From positions 1 through 64,000 of the forward strand of contig JAICIO010000014.1 of the NCBI GenBank assembly GCA_025924315.1: a stretch of 64,000 bases of DNA. Reading direction: 5' to 3'. Source of the stretch: Phycisphaerae bacterium (GTDB lineage: Bacteria > Planctomycetota > Phycisphaerae > Tepidisphaerales > Tepidisphaeraceae). Under the pieces are notes generated by a model, which ran no database searches, was not told the DNA's origin, and worked only from the letters and a program-made list of their open reading frames with translations. Shown here piece after piece: positions 41,874 through 50,592 of the stretch (its first letter is position 1; each line of letters starts with the position of its first letter). Made by a program: the position numbers and the translations under genes.

Positions 41874-43845
41874 AGTCTTCCGGCCCAACCTTCACGCGAT
41901 AAATCGTCGTCTGATCTCCAACGATCCACAGACCGGCCGACGCTTCGGTGAAGAACATGCATCCCGGCGCGCTCGCGACGGGAACGAGCGAATTCTCCGC
42001 GAGATCCCAGCGATACAGCACGCCGTTGCTCAACGCGTAACTCGCGCCGTCGCGCCCGCGTCGCAGTTTCGACCCCTCGATCGGCCATTGTTTTCCCCAC
42101 AGCGCTTTCAGATCACTCGTCGCGATGAGCGTCGCTTCGGCGCCGTTGGTTGCGAGAATGAATCCGTCGGCGGGCGAGCCGATCACGCGCACGACATCCG
42201 CGCCAGGCCACGGCGTTTTCGTCGCGACGCGTTTGCCTGTCGCAGGGTTGAAACCCCACAGCATGGCACTCGGCTGTGTCGGCGCGACACTGTGCATTTC
42301 GCCCCAGCGGTCTGTTCCACCCCATACGCATTTGCTTTTAGGGTCATACACCATCGTGTTCAGGTTCTGGTCCTGCACGAGCTGCGGATAGACCTTCACC
42401 TCGCCGGTCTTCGGTGTAACGACTGCCAGCGCGCCGCCCAACGTGCCGTAATTCCCTTCGTTGCTGATGAACACGTGCGAGCCATCCGTGATCGCATCGA
42501 TCGGCCGCGTTTGGTGATCCTCCGGGAAAAGATCGGCCAGCACTTTCGGGTTTTGATCGAAAGCGAACGGCTGTTTTGGATCGTACTCCGCGATGAGCGA
42601 GTGAATGTAGATGCCGATGTATGCCTTTCCTTCTACCGCGGCGGCGCAGCACGCTTCGCCGGAGATGCGCACCGAATATCCCTTCGACGAGTGCAGTTCA
42701 CCTGTCTTTGGATTGATGGCGAAGAGATTCTGCTGGCTGTAATTTCCGCCGATGACGCAGTCGGGCGTGACCGCTTCGAGAAACATCAGGTGATTTGCGC
42801 CGGGAGCTTCGTTGTCGACTTGTCCGCGCGTAAAAGCGTTCGTCGCGAGATCGAAACGGAAGAGCGTGCCGAAGTGACTGATGCCGATGATCGCGTTGTC
42901 GGCTTGTTCGAGATACCAAGCTTGCGCGGGCGCCTGTGGATCTCCACGAAGCGTATTCTGTTCGTAAAATTTGCCGGAACGCGCCGCGATGCCGAAGTGA
43001 CGATCGTTCACCTTGATGGTCTTTTGCCATCCGGACTCACCCGGGGCAGGCGGCGGAGATGGGGGCGTCGGCGGTATGTAACGAGTGATGATGCTTGGCC
43101 CCGCGGCTTTCCGATCGATTTCGATCCATTGCGAGCCTTCGCCCCACGCACGTGCAACAACACGACCTCCTTCCTCCGCTTCGAAATCCGTCACATACGT
43201 GGCTTTAGGCACAACGTGCGGCCACACGGTCCACTTCTTGGTCGCGATTTCGTATCGGCCGAGGCAGGCATTCGGATAGGTGCCGAAGTAGATGCATCCG
43301 TCGGTCGAGCCGATCGCGTCCCATGTAAATTCGTCCGAGGGAATGTTCTGCACCGCAAGTTGTTCGAAGGCGCGTTTCGTTACGTCGAATCGATAGCCTC
43401 GCCCGGTTTGGTAGGGCATCAGGTAAATGTTGCCGTCGGAGCCCAGGGCGGCGGAGTGCGAGCCGATGTCGTTGTTGGGGATGTCGTAACGCTTGCTGCT
43501 CAAATCTCGCGAATCGATCAGAAACAACCAGTTTGCCTTGGCAGCATTTGCATACGAAAGGACGGCGAGTGTGTGGCCGTCGTGCAGGTGGAGGATCCGT
43601 CGCGTATACCCAAGCAACGCCGGCATCGACGGCGTTGCGAGTTTTTCGGCTTTGGGAAGGGGAAGGATCGCTTGAGCGACCGACGGCGGTTCAGTGCGGA
43701 AATCGCCTGCAAGTGCGTGTTGCGCGATGAGCAGTATCGACACGACTAGTAGGGTCCGCTTCAGCGGACCGGTTCCGTGCTTGTGGCCCGGCTGACTACC
43801 CGGACCGCTGCCGCGGACCCGTCGCAGAAGGAAGCGCGGAAGCAT
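41872..43845 (-). CDS. Secreted beta-propeller protein with repeat-derived N-terminus
   Basis: A 657-residue protein of repeated blade-like units (HDGHTLAVLSYANAAKAN, LGSDGNIYLMPYQTGRGYRF, GSTDGCIYFGTYPNACLGRY, MVYDPKSKCVWGGTDRWGEM), like YncE/SMP-30-type propellers. The signal peptide core LLVVSILLIAQHALA ends before GDFRTEP. The only upstream in-frame ATG (43845) directly abuts the stop of the DUF1501 gene (TAAATG). From there translation must cross a degenerate BIME-like element that encodes GTGPLKRTL, the basic n-region. An in-frame CTG or GTG within or just after the repeat could also start it. Function unknown. Confidence 0.78.
   Translation of the reverse strand: MLPRFLLRRVRGSGPGSQPGHKHGTGPLKRTLLVVSILLIAQHALAGDFRTEPPSVAQAILPLPKAEKLATPSMPALLGYTRRILHLHDGHTLAVLSYANAAKANWLFLIDSRDLSSKRYDIPNNDIGSHSAALGSDGNIYLMPYQTGRGYRFDVTKRAFEQLAVQNIPSDEFTWDAIGSTDGCIYFGTYPNACLGRYEIATKKWTVWPHVVPKATYVTDFEAEEGGRVVARAWGEGSQWIEIDRKAAGPSIITRYIPPTPPSPPPAPGESGWQKTIKVNDRHFGIAARSGKFYEQNTLRGDPQAPAQAWYLEQADNAIIGISHFGTLFRFDLATNAFTRGQVDNEAPGANHLMFLEAVTPDCVIGGNYSQQNLFAINPKTGELHSSKGYSVRISGEACCAAAVEGKAYIGIYIHSLIAEYDPKQPFAFDQNPKVLADLFPEDHQTRPIDAITDGSHVFISNEGNYGTLGGALAVVTPKTGEVKVYPQLVQDQNLNTMVYDPKSKCVWGGTDRWGEMHSVAPTQPSAMLWGFNPATGKRVATKTPWPGADVVRVIGSPADGFILATNGAEATLIATSDLKALWGKQWPIEGSKLRRGRDGASYALSNGVLYRWDLAENSLVPVASAPGCMFFTEASAGLWIVGDQTTIYRVKVGPED
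43749..43820. repeat. Degenerate BIME-like GTAG element, copy 6
   Basis: Left arm GTAGGGTCCGCTTCAGCGGA is intact. The right arm is decayed (CCGGACCGCTGCCGCGGACC then CGTCGC). It lies inside the 5' coding region of the propeller gene. Confidence 0.8.
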
Positions 43846-45318
43846 TTACGCGATGATCCCCTTCACTACCTCGCCATGCACGTCCGTCAGGCGGAAATCT
43901 CTGCCTTGATACCGGAACGTCAGGCGCGTGTGGTCGATGCCCATCAATCGCAGGATCGTCGCGTTGAGGTCATGAATGTGAACCGGGTCCTTCACGATGT
44001 TGTAGCTGAAGTCGTCGGTCTCGCCGTACGTGATGCCGGGCTTAATGCCTCCGCCGGCCATCCACATCGAATAGCAGCGCGGGTGGTGATCGCGGCCGTA
44101 GTTGTCGGCGGTCATCGCCCCCTGACTGTACACCGTGCGACCGAATTCACCCGCCCAGATGACCAGCGTTTCGTCGAGCAGCCCGCGCTGCTTGAGATCC
44201 TTGATCAGCGCCGCTGACGGTTGATCGGTATCGCGCGCCTGCCCGCGAATTTGCGTGGGAAGATTGCCGTGCTGGTCCCAACCCGTGTGGAAGAGCTGCA
44301 CGAATCGCACGCCGCGCTCACTGAGGCGACGGGCGAGCAGGCAGTTCGACGCATAGCTTCCGCGTTTCATCACCTCGGGGCCGTACATCTCAAGGATTTC
44401 CTTCGGCTCCTTCGAGAAATCCGTCAGCTCCGGCACGCTCGTCTGCATCTTATACGCCAGCTCATACTGGCTGATGCGCGTGGTGATTTCCGGATCGCCG
44501 ACCGCATCGAGGTGCTGCTGGTTGAGCTTGTCGAGATCGTCGAGCATCTTTCGGCGGCTCGTGCCGTCGATCCCTTCGGGATTCGACAAATACAAAACCG
44601 GATCGCCCGTTCCGCGGAACTTTACGCCCTGGTGTTTGCTCGGCAGAAACCCGCTGCCCCAGAGGCGATCGTACAGCGGCTGATCGAGCGGATTCCCGCT
44701 GCCGCGCGAGATCATCACGATGTACGCGGGCAGATCCTGATTGTCGCTGCCGAGGCCATAGCTGCTCCACGCGCCGATGCTCGGCCGCCCGGCTTGTTGT
44801 GAGCCGGTGTGGAGGAGCGTGATGGCGGGGTCGTGATTGATCGCTTCGGTGTAGAGCGAGCGAACGACGCAGATGTCGTCGGCGACTGTGGGCAGATGCT
44901 GCCACACTTCGCTCATCCACGTGCCGTTCTTTCCGTGCTGCGCGAACTTGAGCAGCGAGTTGGCGACGGGAAACGTCGCCTGGCCGGAGGTCATGCCGGT
45001 GAGGCGCTGACCCATCCGAATCGACGCGGGAAGATCCGTGCCGCGAAGTTTGTCGAGCTTGGGTTTGTAATCGAACAGATCGATCTGCGACGGCGCGCCG
45101 GATTGGCAGAGGTAGATGATGCGCTTCGCTTTGGGCGGAAAGTGCGTGTGACCGAGAACGCCGGGGACGGTCATCGTGCCGTCGGCGTTCATCTTCGCCG
45201 CGGCGCGCAGCAGATCCGGATTCAGCAGCGTCATCAGAGCGGCGGCGCCGATTCCACCCGCACCTCTTTTAATGAAGGCCCGGCGGCTGAGATGATTGCG
45301 AAGGTTCTCAGGAAGCAT
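43846..45318 (-). CDS. DUF1501 family protein (Tat-exported)
   Basis: A 490-residue protein with a twin-arginine leader ([20 protein letters not shown]). It has the sulfatase-like DUF1501 fold: [20 protein letters not shown], then [20 protein letters not shown], then [36 protein letters not shown] and [16 protein letters not shown]. These genes accompany PSCyt1/DUF1553 genes in planctomycetes, as here, in the same direction and 101 bases after the DUF1553 gene. Substrate unknown. Translation probably couples to the following gene through TAAATG. Confidence 0.92.
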   Translation of the reverse strand: MLPENLRNHLSRRAFIKRGAGGIGAAALMTLLNPDLLRAAAKMNADGTMTVPGVLGHTHFPPKAKRIIYLCQSGAPSQIDLFDYKPKLDKLRGTDLPASIRMGQRLTGMTSGQATFPVANSLLKFAQHGKNGTWMSEVWQHLPTVADDICVVRSLYTEAINHDPAITLLHTGSQQAGRPSIGAWSSYGLGSDNQDLPAYIVMISRGSGNPLDQPLYDRLWGSGFLPSKHQGVKFRGTGDPVLYLSNPEGIDGTSRRKMLDDLDKLNQQHLDAVGDPEITTRISQYELAYKMQTSVPELTDFSKEPKEILEMYGPEVMKRGSYASNCLLARRLSERGVRFVQLFHTGWDQHGNLPTQIRGQARDTDQPSAALIKDLKQRGLLDETLVIWAGEFGRTVYSQGAMTADNYGRDHHPRCYSMWMAGGGIKPGITYGETDDFSYNIVKDPVHIHDLNATILRLMGIDHTRLTFRYQGRDFRLTDVHGEVVKGIIA

Positions 45319-45340
45319 TTGTTACCTCTTCCATGTCTGC

Positions 45341-45411
45341 GTGGCGAGGGCGTCTCGCCCTCGCATCCGCGGCTATAGCCGCCCGTGCGAGGGCAAGATG
45401 CCCGCGCCACC
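45341..45411. repeat. Palindromic repeat, 'gtggcgagggcgtctcgcc' family
   Basis: Left GTGGCGAGGGCGTCTCGCCC; inner GCGGCTATAGCCGC; right TGCGAGGGCAAGATGCCCGC then GCCAC. It lies between the DUF1501 and DUF1553 genes. Same family as 6160-6232. Confidence 0.9.
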
Positions 45412-45419
45412 ATGCGAGT

Positions 45420-48400
45420 TCACTCCCGCGTGATCGTTTCGTCCAGATTCAGGATCACGCTCGCGACGGCGGTGTACGCCGCGAGTTCGCGTTGATCGAC
45501 GCTGGGATTTCGATTCGATTCACCGGCTCCGAGCAGCTTCGCAGCTGCTTCAGGCGCGGAGAAATACGTCGCCAAATGGAAATTGAAATCGTCCACGAGG
45601 ACCTTCAGTTCATCCGCGGTCGGCTTGCGCGCCGTCGCGAGGCGGAATGCGTACGTTAATCGCTCCGCCGGCTTCACTCCGCCTTGTGCGACGATGCGCT
45701 CGGCCAACTTTCGCGACGCTTCGACGTATACCACGTCGTTCATCAGCGCCAGCGCCTGGATCGGCGTGTTCGTTCGCGAACGGCTCACCGTACACACCTC
45801 GCGCGACGGCGCATCGAACGCCGACATCATTGGCGGCGGAACGGTTCGCTTCCAATACATGTACAAGCTGCGGCGATACAGCGCGTCGCCGTGATCCTGC
45901 ACGAACGTTTCACCGATGCCACCCGGCGTCGCCAGTTCGGCCCACAGACCTTCCGGTTGATACGGCTTCACCGATGGCCCGCCAATCTTTTCAACGAGCA
46001 GCCCGCTCATCGCGAGCGCTTCATCGCGGATCGATTCCGCCGGCAAACGCAATCGCGGACCGCGCGCCAGCCACTTGTTCGTGGGATCCTGTTCCAGCAT
46101 CTCCTTCGTGATGTGCGACGACTCCCGATACGTCGCGCTCGTCACGATCAGCTTCTGCATCGCCTTGATGTCCCACTTGCTCTCGATGAACTTCACCGCG
46201 AGCCAGTCGAGCAGCTCAGGATTTGACGGATACTCCGATTGCGTGCCGAAATTCTCCGGCGTCTTCACGAGCGCGGTTCCGAAATACGATTGCCAGAACC
46301 GATTGACCGCCACGCGCGCCGTGAGCGGATTCGACGGATCGACCAGCCACTTCGCGAGGCCCAGCCGATTTTTCGGCAGATCCTTCGCCATCGGAGGCAG
46401 GCATGCGGGCGTGCCGGCAGTGACCTTGTCGCCAGGTTGATCGTATTGCCCGCGCTTGAGGATGTGCGTCTCGCGCGGGGTGGGCATCTCCTGCATCACC
46501 ATCACGGTGGGGGCGGTATCGAGGATCTGTTTCTGCTGCGCTTTGAGCGATTCGACTTTCGCGAAGGCGTCGCGCATCTCCGCGGGGCCTTTTTCCAGGA
46601 ACGCGGCGCGAACCGCGTGCGCCTTCGCCGGCGAGCGCATCGCGAGCGGGATCTTTACCGCTGCCCGCGCGATCGCGCGCGTGCCCGCAAGCGCGGCAAC
46701 TTCGTCCGCGGTGAGCGGGCGATTGTAAAAGCGAACGTCGTCGATCTTGCCAAGGAACTTTCCAGTCGCCTCTCGTCCGCCGATCCGCGTGGGGACGCTC
46801 GTGTAGATCGATTCGGTCAGGTTGTCGCTCGCGACGGTCATGTCGAGCGGCTTGCCATCGAGGTAGACCTTCGCGCCCGCGGCCTTACCGGAGCCGTCGT
46901 AGGTCGCGACGAGGTGATGCCACGTGTCGCTCGCGATCGGCGCCTTGCTGACGATCATCAGCGCGTTGCCGGGGAACTTGGCGATCAGTTGGAAGTGAAC
47001 CAGCCCGCGCTGCAGGTAAAGCGTGTAACCACGCACGCCGTCGGCTTCGTTCTGTCGCGCGACGACCGCGGCGTCGTTGGCGGCGAGCGGATAGGCCCAC
47101 GCGCTGATGCTGAACGGATTCGTGCGCTCAAATGCGCCCACGTCGTCCAGATCGATCGACCGCTTGCCGTTGAAATCCGCGGCCTGGTCGATCATGCCGG
47201 CGGAATAGGGCCCCTCACTCCCGCGGAAGGCGCCGTTCTGACCTGAGAATGCGACGTCGTTCGTATCGCCGTCGAGCGGGTAATGCGCAATCAGCCCGTT
47301 GTTGAGCGACGCTTCTTCCTTCTCCGCTGCGAGCGTCGGCTCATACGCCGCCTGCGCCGTCGCGATCTTCGGCTCCATATCCGCGAGCGTTTTCTCCGCG
47401 ACCGTCAGACCCGCGGCGATCTCGCCGAGCTTGATCTGGTCCGCCTTCAGCGGCGCCGGGATCATCGGATCGAAATTCCGATCGCGGCCGGGCGTGCCCA
47501 GACCCGCTTCCGGCACGTTGTTGAAGAACGCGAAGAATTGATAGAACTCTTTCTGCGTGATCGGGTCGTACTTATGATCGTGGCACCGCGCGCAGCCCAT
47601 CGTCAGCCCGAGCCACGTCGTGCTCGTCGTCTCCACGCGATCGATCACGTATTCCGTGCGGAACTCTTCCGGAATCACTCCGCCTTCAACCGTGATGCGG
47701 TGATTGCGGTTGAAACCCGTCGCGATCTTCTGATCGGTCGTCGCATTCGGCAGCAAATCGCCGGCGAGCTGTTCGATCGTGAACTCGTCGTAGGGCATGT
47801 TGCTGTTGTATGCATCAATGACCCAATCGCGCCAGCGGAACATGCTGCGGTGGTTGTCTTCCTGGTAACCGTTCGTGTCGGCGTAGCGGGCGAGGTCCAG
47901 CCACTTCATCGCCATCTTCTCGCCATAGCGCGGCGAGGCGAGCAGGCGATCGACGACCGTCTCGTAGGCGTTGGCAGAATCATCCGCGACGAACGCATCG
48001 ACTTCCGCGGGCGTGGGCGGAACGCCGGTGAGATCGAGCGTCACACGCCGAATGAGCGTGACCTTGTCCGCCTCAGGACTCGGCGCGAGCCCGTGCGCTT
48101 CCATCTTCGCGAGCACGAAGCGATCGATATCGTTCTTCGGCCAGCTCGTTTGCTTGACCTCGGGCGCGGGTTCGGCGACCGGCTTCATCAGCGCCCAGTG
48201 CGGTTGATATTCCGCGCCTTGAGCGATCCAGCGCTGCATCGTGTCGATCTGCGCCTTGGTCAGCGTGAGGTGCGACTTCGGCGGGGGCATCTTGTCTTCG
48301 GGGTCGTCCGTGAGCATGCGGCGAACGGCTTCGCTTTGCTCGGGATGACCGGGGATGATCGCCCCGTAACCGTCGCCGAGATCTTCCGTCGCGCCTTCGA

Positions 48401-48815
48401 AGGTATCGAGGCGAAGATCCGCCTGTCGCGCCTTGGCATCAAACCCATGACACTTCAAACACGTGTCGCCGATGATCGGTCGGATGTCGCGATTGAAGGA
48501 GAGCTTTGGACCTGCTGCAAGCGGAGAGGGCGCGGTCGATGGATGCGCCTTCGCAACCGCTTGTGTCGTCGAATGTTTGATCTTTCGCGGCCCGGTCGCT
48601 TCAGCGACAGGGGAAGTGGCGACAGGGGTAGAAGCGACGGGAGCAGTGGTCGTCGAAGCAGCAACAGTTTTTGCAGGCGCGGTCGCAGGTGCGCTGAGAG
48701 TTGTAGCGGGCGCGGCTTTCGGTGCAGTTGTCGGCGCCGCAGCACCTGCCGGGATACTGTATGCAATCGCACAAACTGCCAGCCCCAACGCTCGTCCGCT
48801 TACCCCAAATCGCAT
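45420..48815 (-). CDS. PSCyt1 / DUF1549 / LamG / DUF1553 protein
   Basis: A 1131-residue exported protein typical of planctomycetes. Order: signal peptide (about 1-25); an Ala/Thr/Pro linker to ~100; a cytochrome-c-like PSCyt1 domain with the heme motif CLKCHG at about 121; DUF1549 from about 225 (NDIDRFVLAKMEAHGL); a LamG/concanavalin domain at about 505-705 (LIAHYPLDGDTNDVAFSG); and DUF1553 at about 790-1085 (RVAVNRFWQSYFGTALVKTP, RTNTPIQALALMNDVVYVEA). Probably acts with the DUF1501 protein on an extracellular, possibly glycan-related, substrate; the reaction is not established. CAGGATG and AAGGGA precede the start. Confidence 0.93.
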   Translation of the reverse strand: MRFGVSGRALGLAVCAIAYSIPAGAAAPTTAPKAAPATTLSAPATAPAKTVAASTTTAPVASTPVATSPVAEATGPRKIKHSTTQAVAKAHPSTAPSPLAAGPKLSFNRDIRPIIGDTCLKCHGFDAKARQADLRLDTFEGATEDLGDGYGAIIPGHPEQSEAVRRMLTDDPEDKMPPPKSHLTLTKAQIDTMQRWIAQGAEYQPHWALMKPVAEPAPEVKQTSWPKNDIDRFVLAKMEAHGLAPSPEADKVTLIRRVTLDLTGVPPTPAEVDAFVADDSANAYETVVDRLLASPRYGEKMAMKWLDLARYADTNGYQEDNHRSMFRWRDWVIDAYNSNMPYDEFTIEQLAGDLLPNATTDQKIATGFNRNHRITVEGGVIPEEFRTEYVIDRVETTSTTWLGLTMGCARCHDHKYDPITQKEFYQFFAFFNNVPEAGLGTPGRDRNFDPMIPAPLKADQIKLGEIAAGLTVAEKTLADMEPKIATAQAAYEPTLAAEKEEASLNNGLIAHYPLDGDTNDVAFSGQNGAFRGSEGPYSAGMIDQAADFNGKRSIDLDDVGAFERTNPFSISAWAYPLAANDAAVVARQNEADGVRGYTLYLQRGLVHFQLIAKFPGNALMIVSKAPIASDTWHHLVATYDGSGKAAGAKVYLDGKPLDMTVASDNLTESIYTSVPTRIGGREATGKFLGKIDDVRFYNRPLTADEVAALAGTRAIARAAVKIPLAMRSPAKAHAVRAAFLEKGPAEMRDAFAKVESLKAQQKQILDTAPTVMVMQEMPTPRETHILKRGQYDQPGDKVTAGTPACLPPMAKDLPKNRLGLAKWLVDPSNPLTARVAVNRFWQSYFGTALVKTPENFGTQSEYPSNPELLDWLAVKFIESKWDIKAMQKLIVTSATYRESSHITKEMLEQDPTNKWLARGPRLRLPAESIRDEALAMSGLLVEKIGGPSVKPYQPEGLWAELATPGGIGETFVQDHGDALYRRSLYMYWKRTVPPPMMSAFDAPSREVCTVSRSRTNTPIQALALMNDVVYVEASRKLAERIVAQGGVKPAERLTYAFRLATARKPTADELKVLVDDFNFHLATYFSAPEAAAKLLGAGESNRNPSVDQRELAAYTAVASVILNLDETITRE

Positions 48816-48948
48816 CCTGTTCCCTTCATTTCCGCGGATGGTTCGACCCGACCTCGCCCGGATCCAATCTTACCCGAAAATCCAGCCTTGGTTAGCCCGG
48901 CCGCTCGCCGCCCGAATCCCGCCGCAAGTGCCAGGGCTAAAACGGGCG

Positions 48949-50424
48949 TCAGTCTGTACGCACCGCGCGGATCACAAGATCGTGCCGAAATCCCGGTATC
49001 TCCACCGTTTGCGGCTCGCCGCCCATCACATCGGTGAAATCCTGATGGCTGCCATCCACGGGTGAATACGCCCCGATCTGCCATTTTCCCGCGGGCAACG
49101 ACACCTTCGCCGCCGCACGAATCGCCGACCCCGCGGACGGATCGGTCACCTCTCGCGCATCACACAAATACGCCATGTAATCTTTACCCCTCACCGCGAA
49201 TGTCGTTGCCACGACATCTTGAGGCAATTCATTCACCCACTCGACTCCGGCCGCGGCATGAACGAAGTCGATCGACGCGAAGAATGCTGAAAGATGTTTG
49301 AACCACGTCCGCAGCATCTTCTGCGCTTCGCGGGTTCCGGTTTCCAATCCGTTCTGAATCGAAAAATCGATCATGTCGTAATGCGCTCCGTTTAAAAGCG
49401 CCGTCCACGCGCGCTTGCGGTGAATCGTCCACCCAATCTCATCGCGGAACATCGTGGCGCAATTGTCCTCGTCCCACACCACCGGCTTCTTCCGCTCATA
49501 GGACACCCGCGCGAACTCATTCAGCTCCCAAAGCTGCAACTCCTTCGACATGAAATTCCCCAGCTGATAAGCCTTTCCGCCCAGCACCGTGTTCGGCAGC
49601 GGATGGACGTTTACCACATCCACCATCGAACCCTCGAACGTCGCATCGAGTCCCTGCTTAAACTCCGGCGTGTACGTGAACGCTTCCGACCCGAAGATCA
49701 AATGCGCCGATCCCGCGCGCTTCATTTCCTCGCGAATCGTTTTCGCGATCTGGATCTGCCACGCATCCACCTCCGCGGGCGTCACATGCCCCGCGACACC
49801 TCCGCCGGGCTCGTTGCAGATCTCGTAGTAAACGTTCTCGTACGACTGCGTTTCATCCACGATCTTCCGCACGTGCGCGAGCTGATACGCAAGCACGTCG
49901 CCATTCTTCAGCGACGTGTATTCCGGCCATTCGATCGCCCCGACACCTTGAATATTGTTCTCCGCGCGCAGCGGATTGAGCGCCCAAACCTCGGGCGAAT
50001 AACTGTTACTCAGCAGCGTCAGCTCCACAATGATCCCGCGCTCGGATGCAAGATTCAGGAACTTGTGCAGCCGCTCGAAGAACTCATCATTCCATCGCGA
50101 CAGATCAAACTGCGGCTGGCCATCGAGCGCTTTCTTCGCACCGGTGCGCGGCCAGGGCGCGATGTAATCCTCCGGCTTTGGCTTGCACGTCGATGCCGGA
50201 TTTTTCTCCGACGCAATCTCGCGAAACAGGCAGAACGTCCGCGTGCAGGTCATGCGCTTGTCGACGAGGTCATCGAGATACTTATGAAAGTCGAACGGCC
50301 GATTCAGCACAGATCCGTAATGCTCGGTCGCGGTCAGCAGGAACGTCGGCTTTCCGCGAAAGAGAAAGTATTTCCCGTTCTCCGGATGAATCGAAATCGG
50401 CGGATGGTTTGCGCGTGTTTGCAA
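48949..50424 (-). CDS. TIM-barrel glycoside hydrolase (cellulase-like), cytoplasmic
   Basis: A 491-residue protein without a signal peptide. The fold is that of clan-A glycosidases: YFLFRGKPTFLLTATEHYGS at the entry, FLNLASERGIIVELTLLSNS, candidate acid/base Glu near 204 in YYEICNEPGGGVAG, and VWDEDNC near 319 as candidate nucleophile region. The C-terminal domain is beta (FAVRGKDYMAYLCDAREVTD). The start is TTG 50424, with AGAGG 7 bases upstream; no ATG is near. Family and substrate cannot be fixed. It is divergent from the GH140-like gene, with a repeat between. Confidence 0.82.
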   Translation of the reverse strand: MQTRANHPPISIHPENGKYFLFRGKPTFLLTATEHYGSVLNRPFDFHKYLDDLVDKRMTCTRTFCLFREIASEKNPASTCKPKPEDYIAPWPRTGAKKALDGQPQFDLSRWNDEFFERLHKFLNLASERGIIVELTLLSNSYSPEVWALNPLRAENNIQGVGAIEWPEYTSLKNGDVLAYQLAHVRKIVDETQSYENVYYEICNEPGGGVAGHVTPAEVDAWQIQIAKTIREEMKRAGSAHLIFGSEAFTYTPEFKQGLDATFEGSMVDVVNVHPLPNTVLGGKAYQLGNFMSKELQLWELNEFARVSYERKKPVVWDEDNCATMFRDEIGWTIHRKRAWTALLNGAHYDMIDFSIQNGLETGTREAQKMLRTWFKHLSAFFASIDFVHAAAGVEWVNELPQDVVATTFAVRGKDYMAYLCDAREVTDPSAGSAIRAAAKVSLPAGKWQIGAYSPVDGSHQDFTDVMGGEPQTVEIPGFRHDLVIRAVRTD

Positions 50425-50474
50425 CGTTGGGCCTCTTGTGGTGTTGTAACGTACGCGACTGCGTGGGTCTCATC

Positions 50475-50577
50475 GGTGGGGCAGACATTCTTGTCTGCCA
50501 TCGGACGCGGTACTCCGCGGGCGAATCGTCTCGATGAGTACATCGAGCCGAGGACGACAAGATTGTCTGCCCCACCA
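50475..50577. repeat. Palindromic repeat, 'ggtggggcagacattcttg' family
   Basis: Left GGTGGGGCAGACATTCTTGT and right CAAGATTGTCTGCCCCACC; inner CTCGATGAGTACATCGAG. It occupies the divergent promoter region of the glycosidase genes. Confidence 0.85.
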
Positions 50578-50592
50578 ACTGTACGGAGGAGA

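Noticed and set aside
42088-43749. 553-codon open frame on the plus strand
   Set aside because: Antisense to the propeller gene; Arg/Val-rich composition typical of a shadow frame.
47283-49037. 584-codon open frame on the plus strand
   Set aside because: Antisense to the DUF1553 gene; no motifs.
49420-50592. N-terminal 391-codon extension of the GH140-like gene
   Set aside because: It is antisense to the TIM-barrel hydrolase and crosses the divergent promoter repeat. The GGAGG site fixes the start at 50593.
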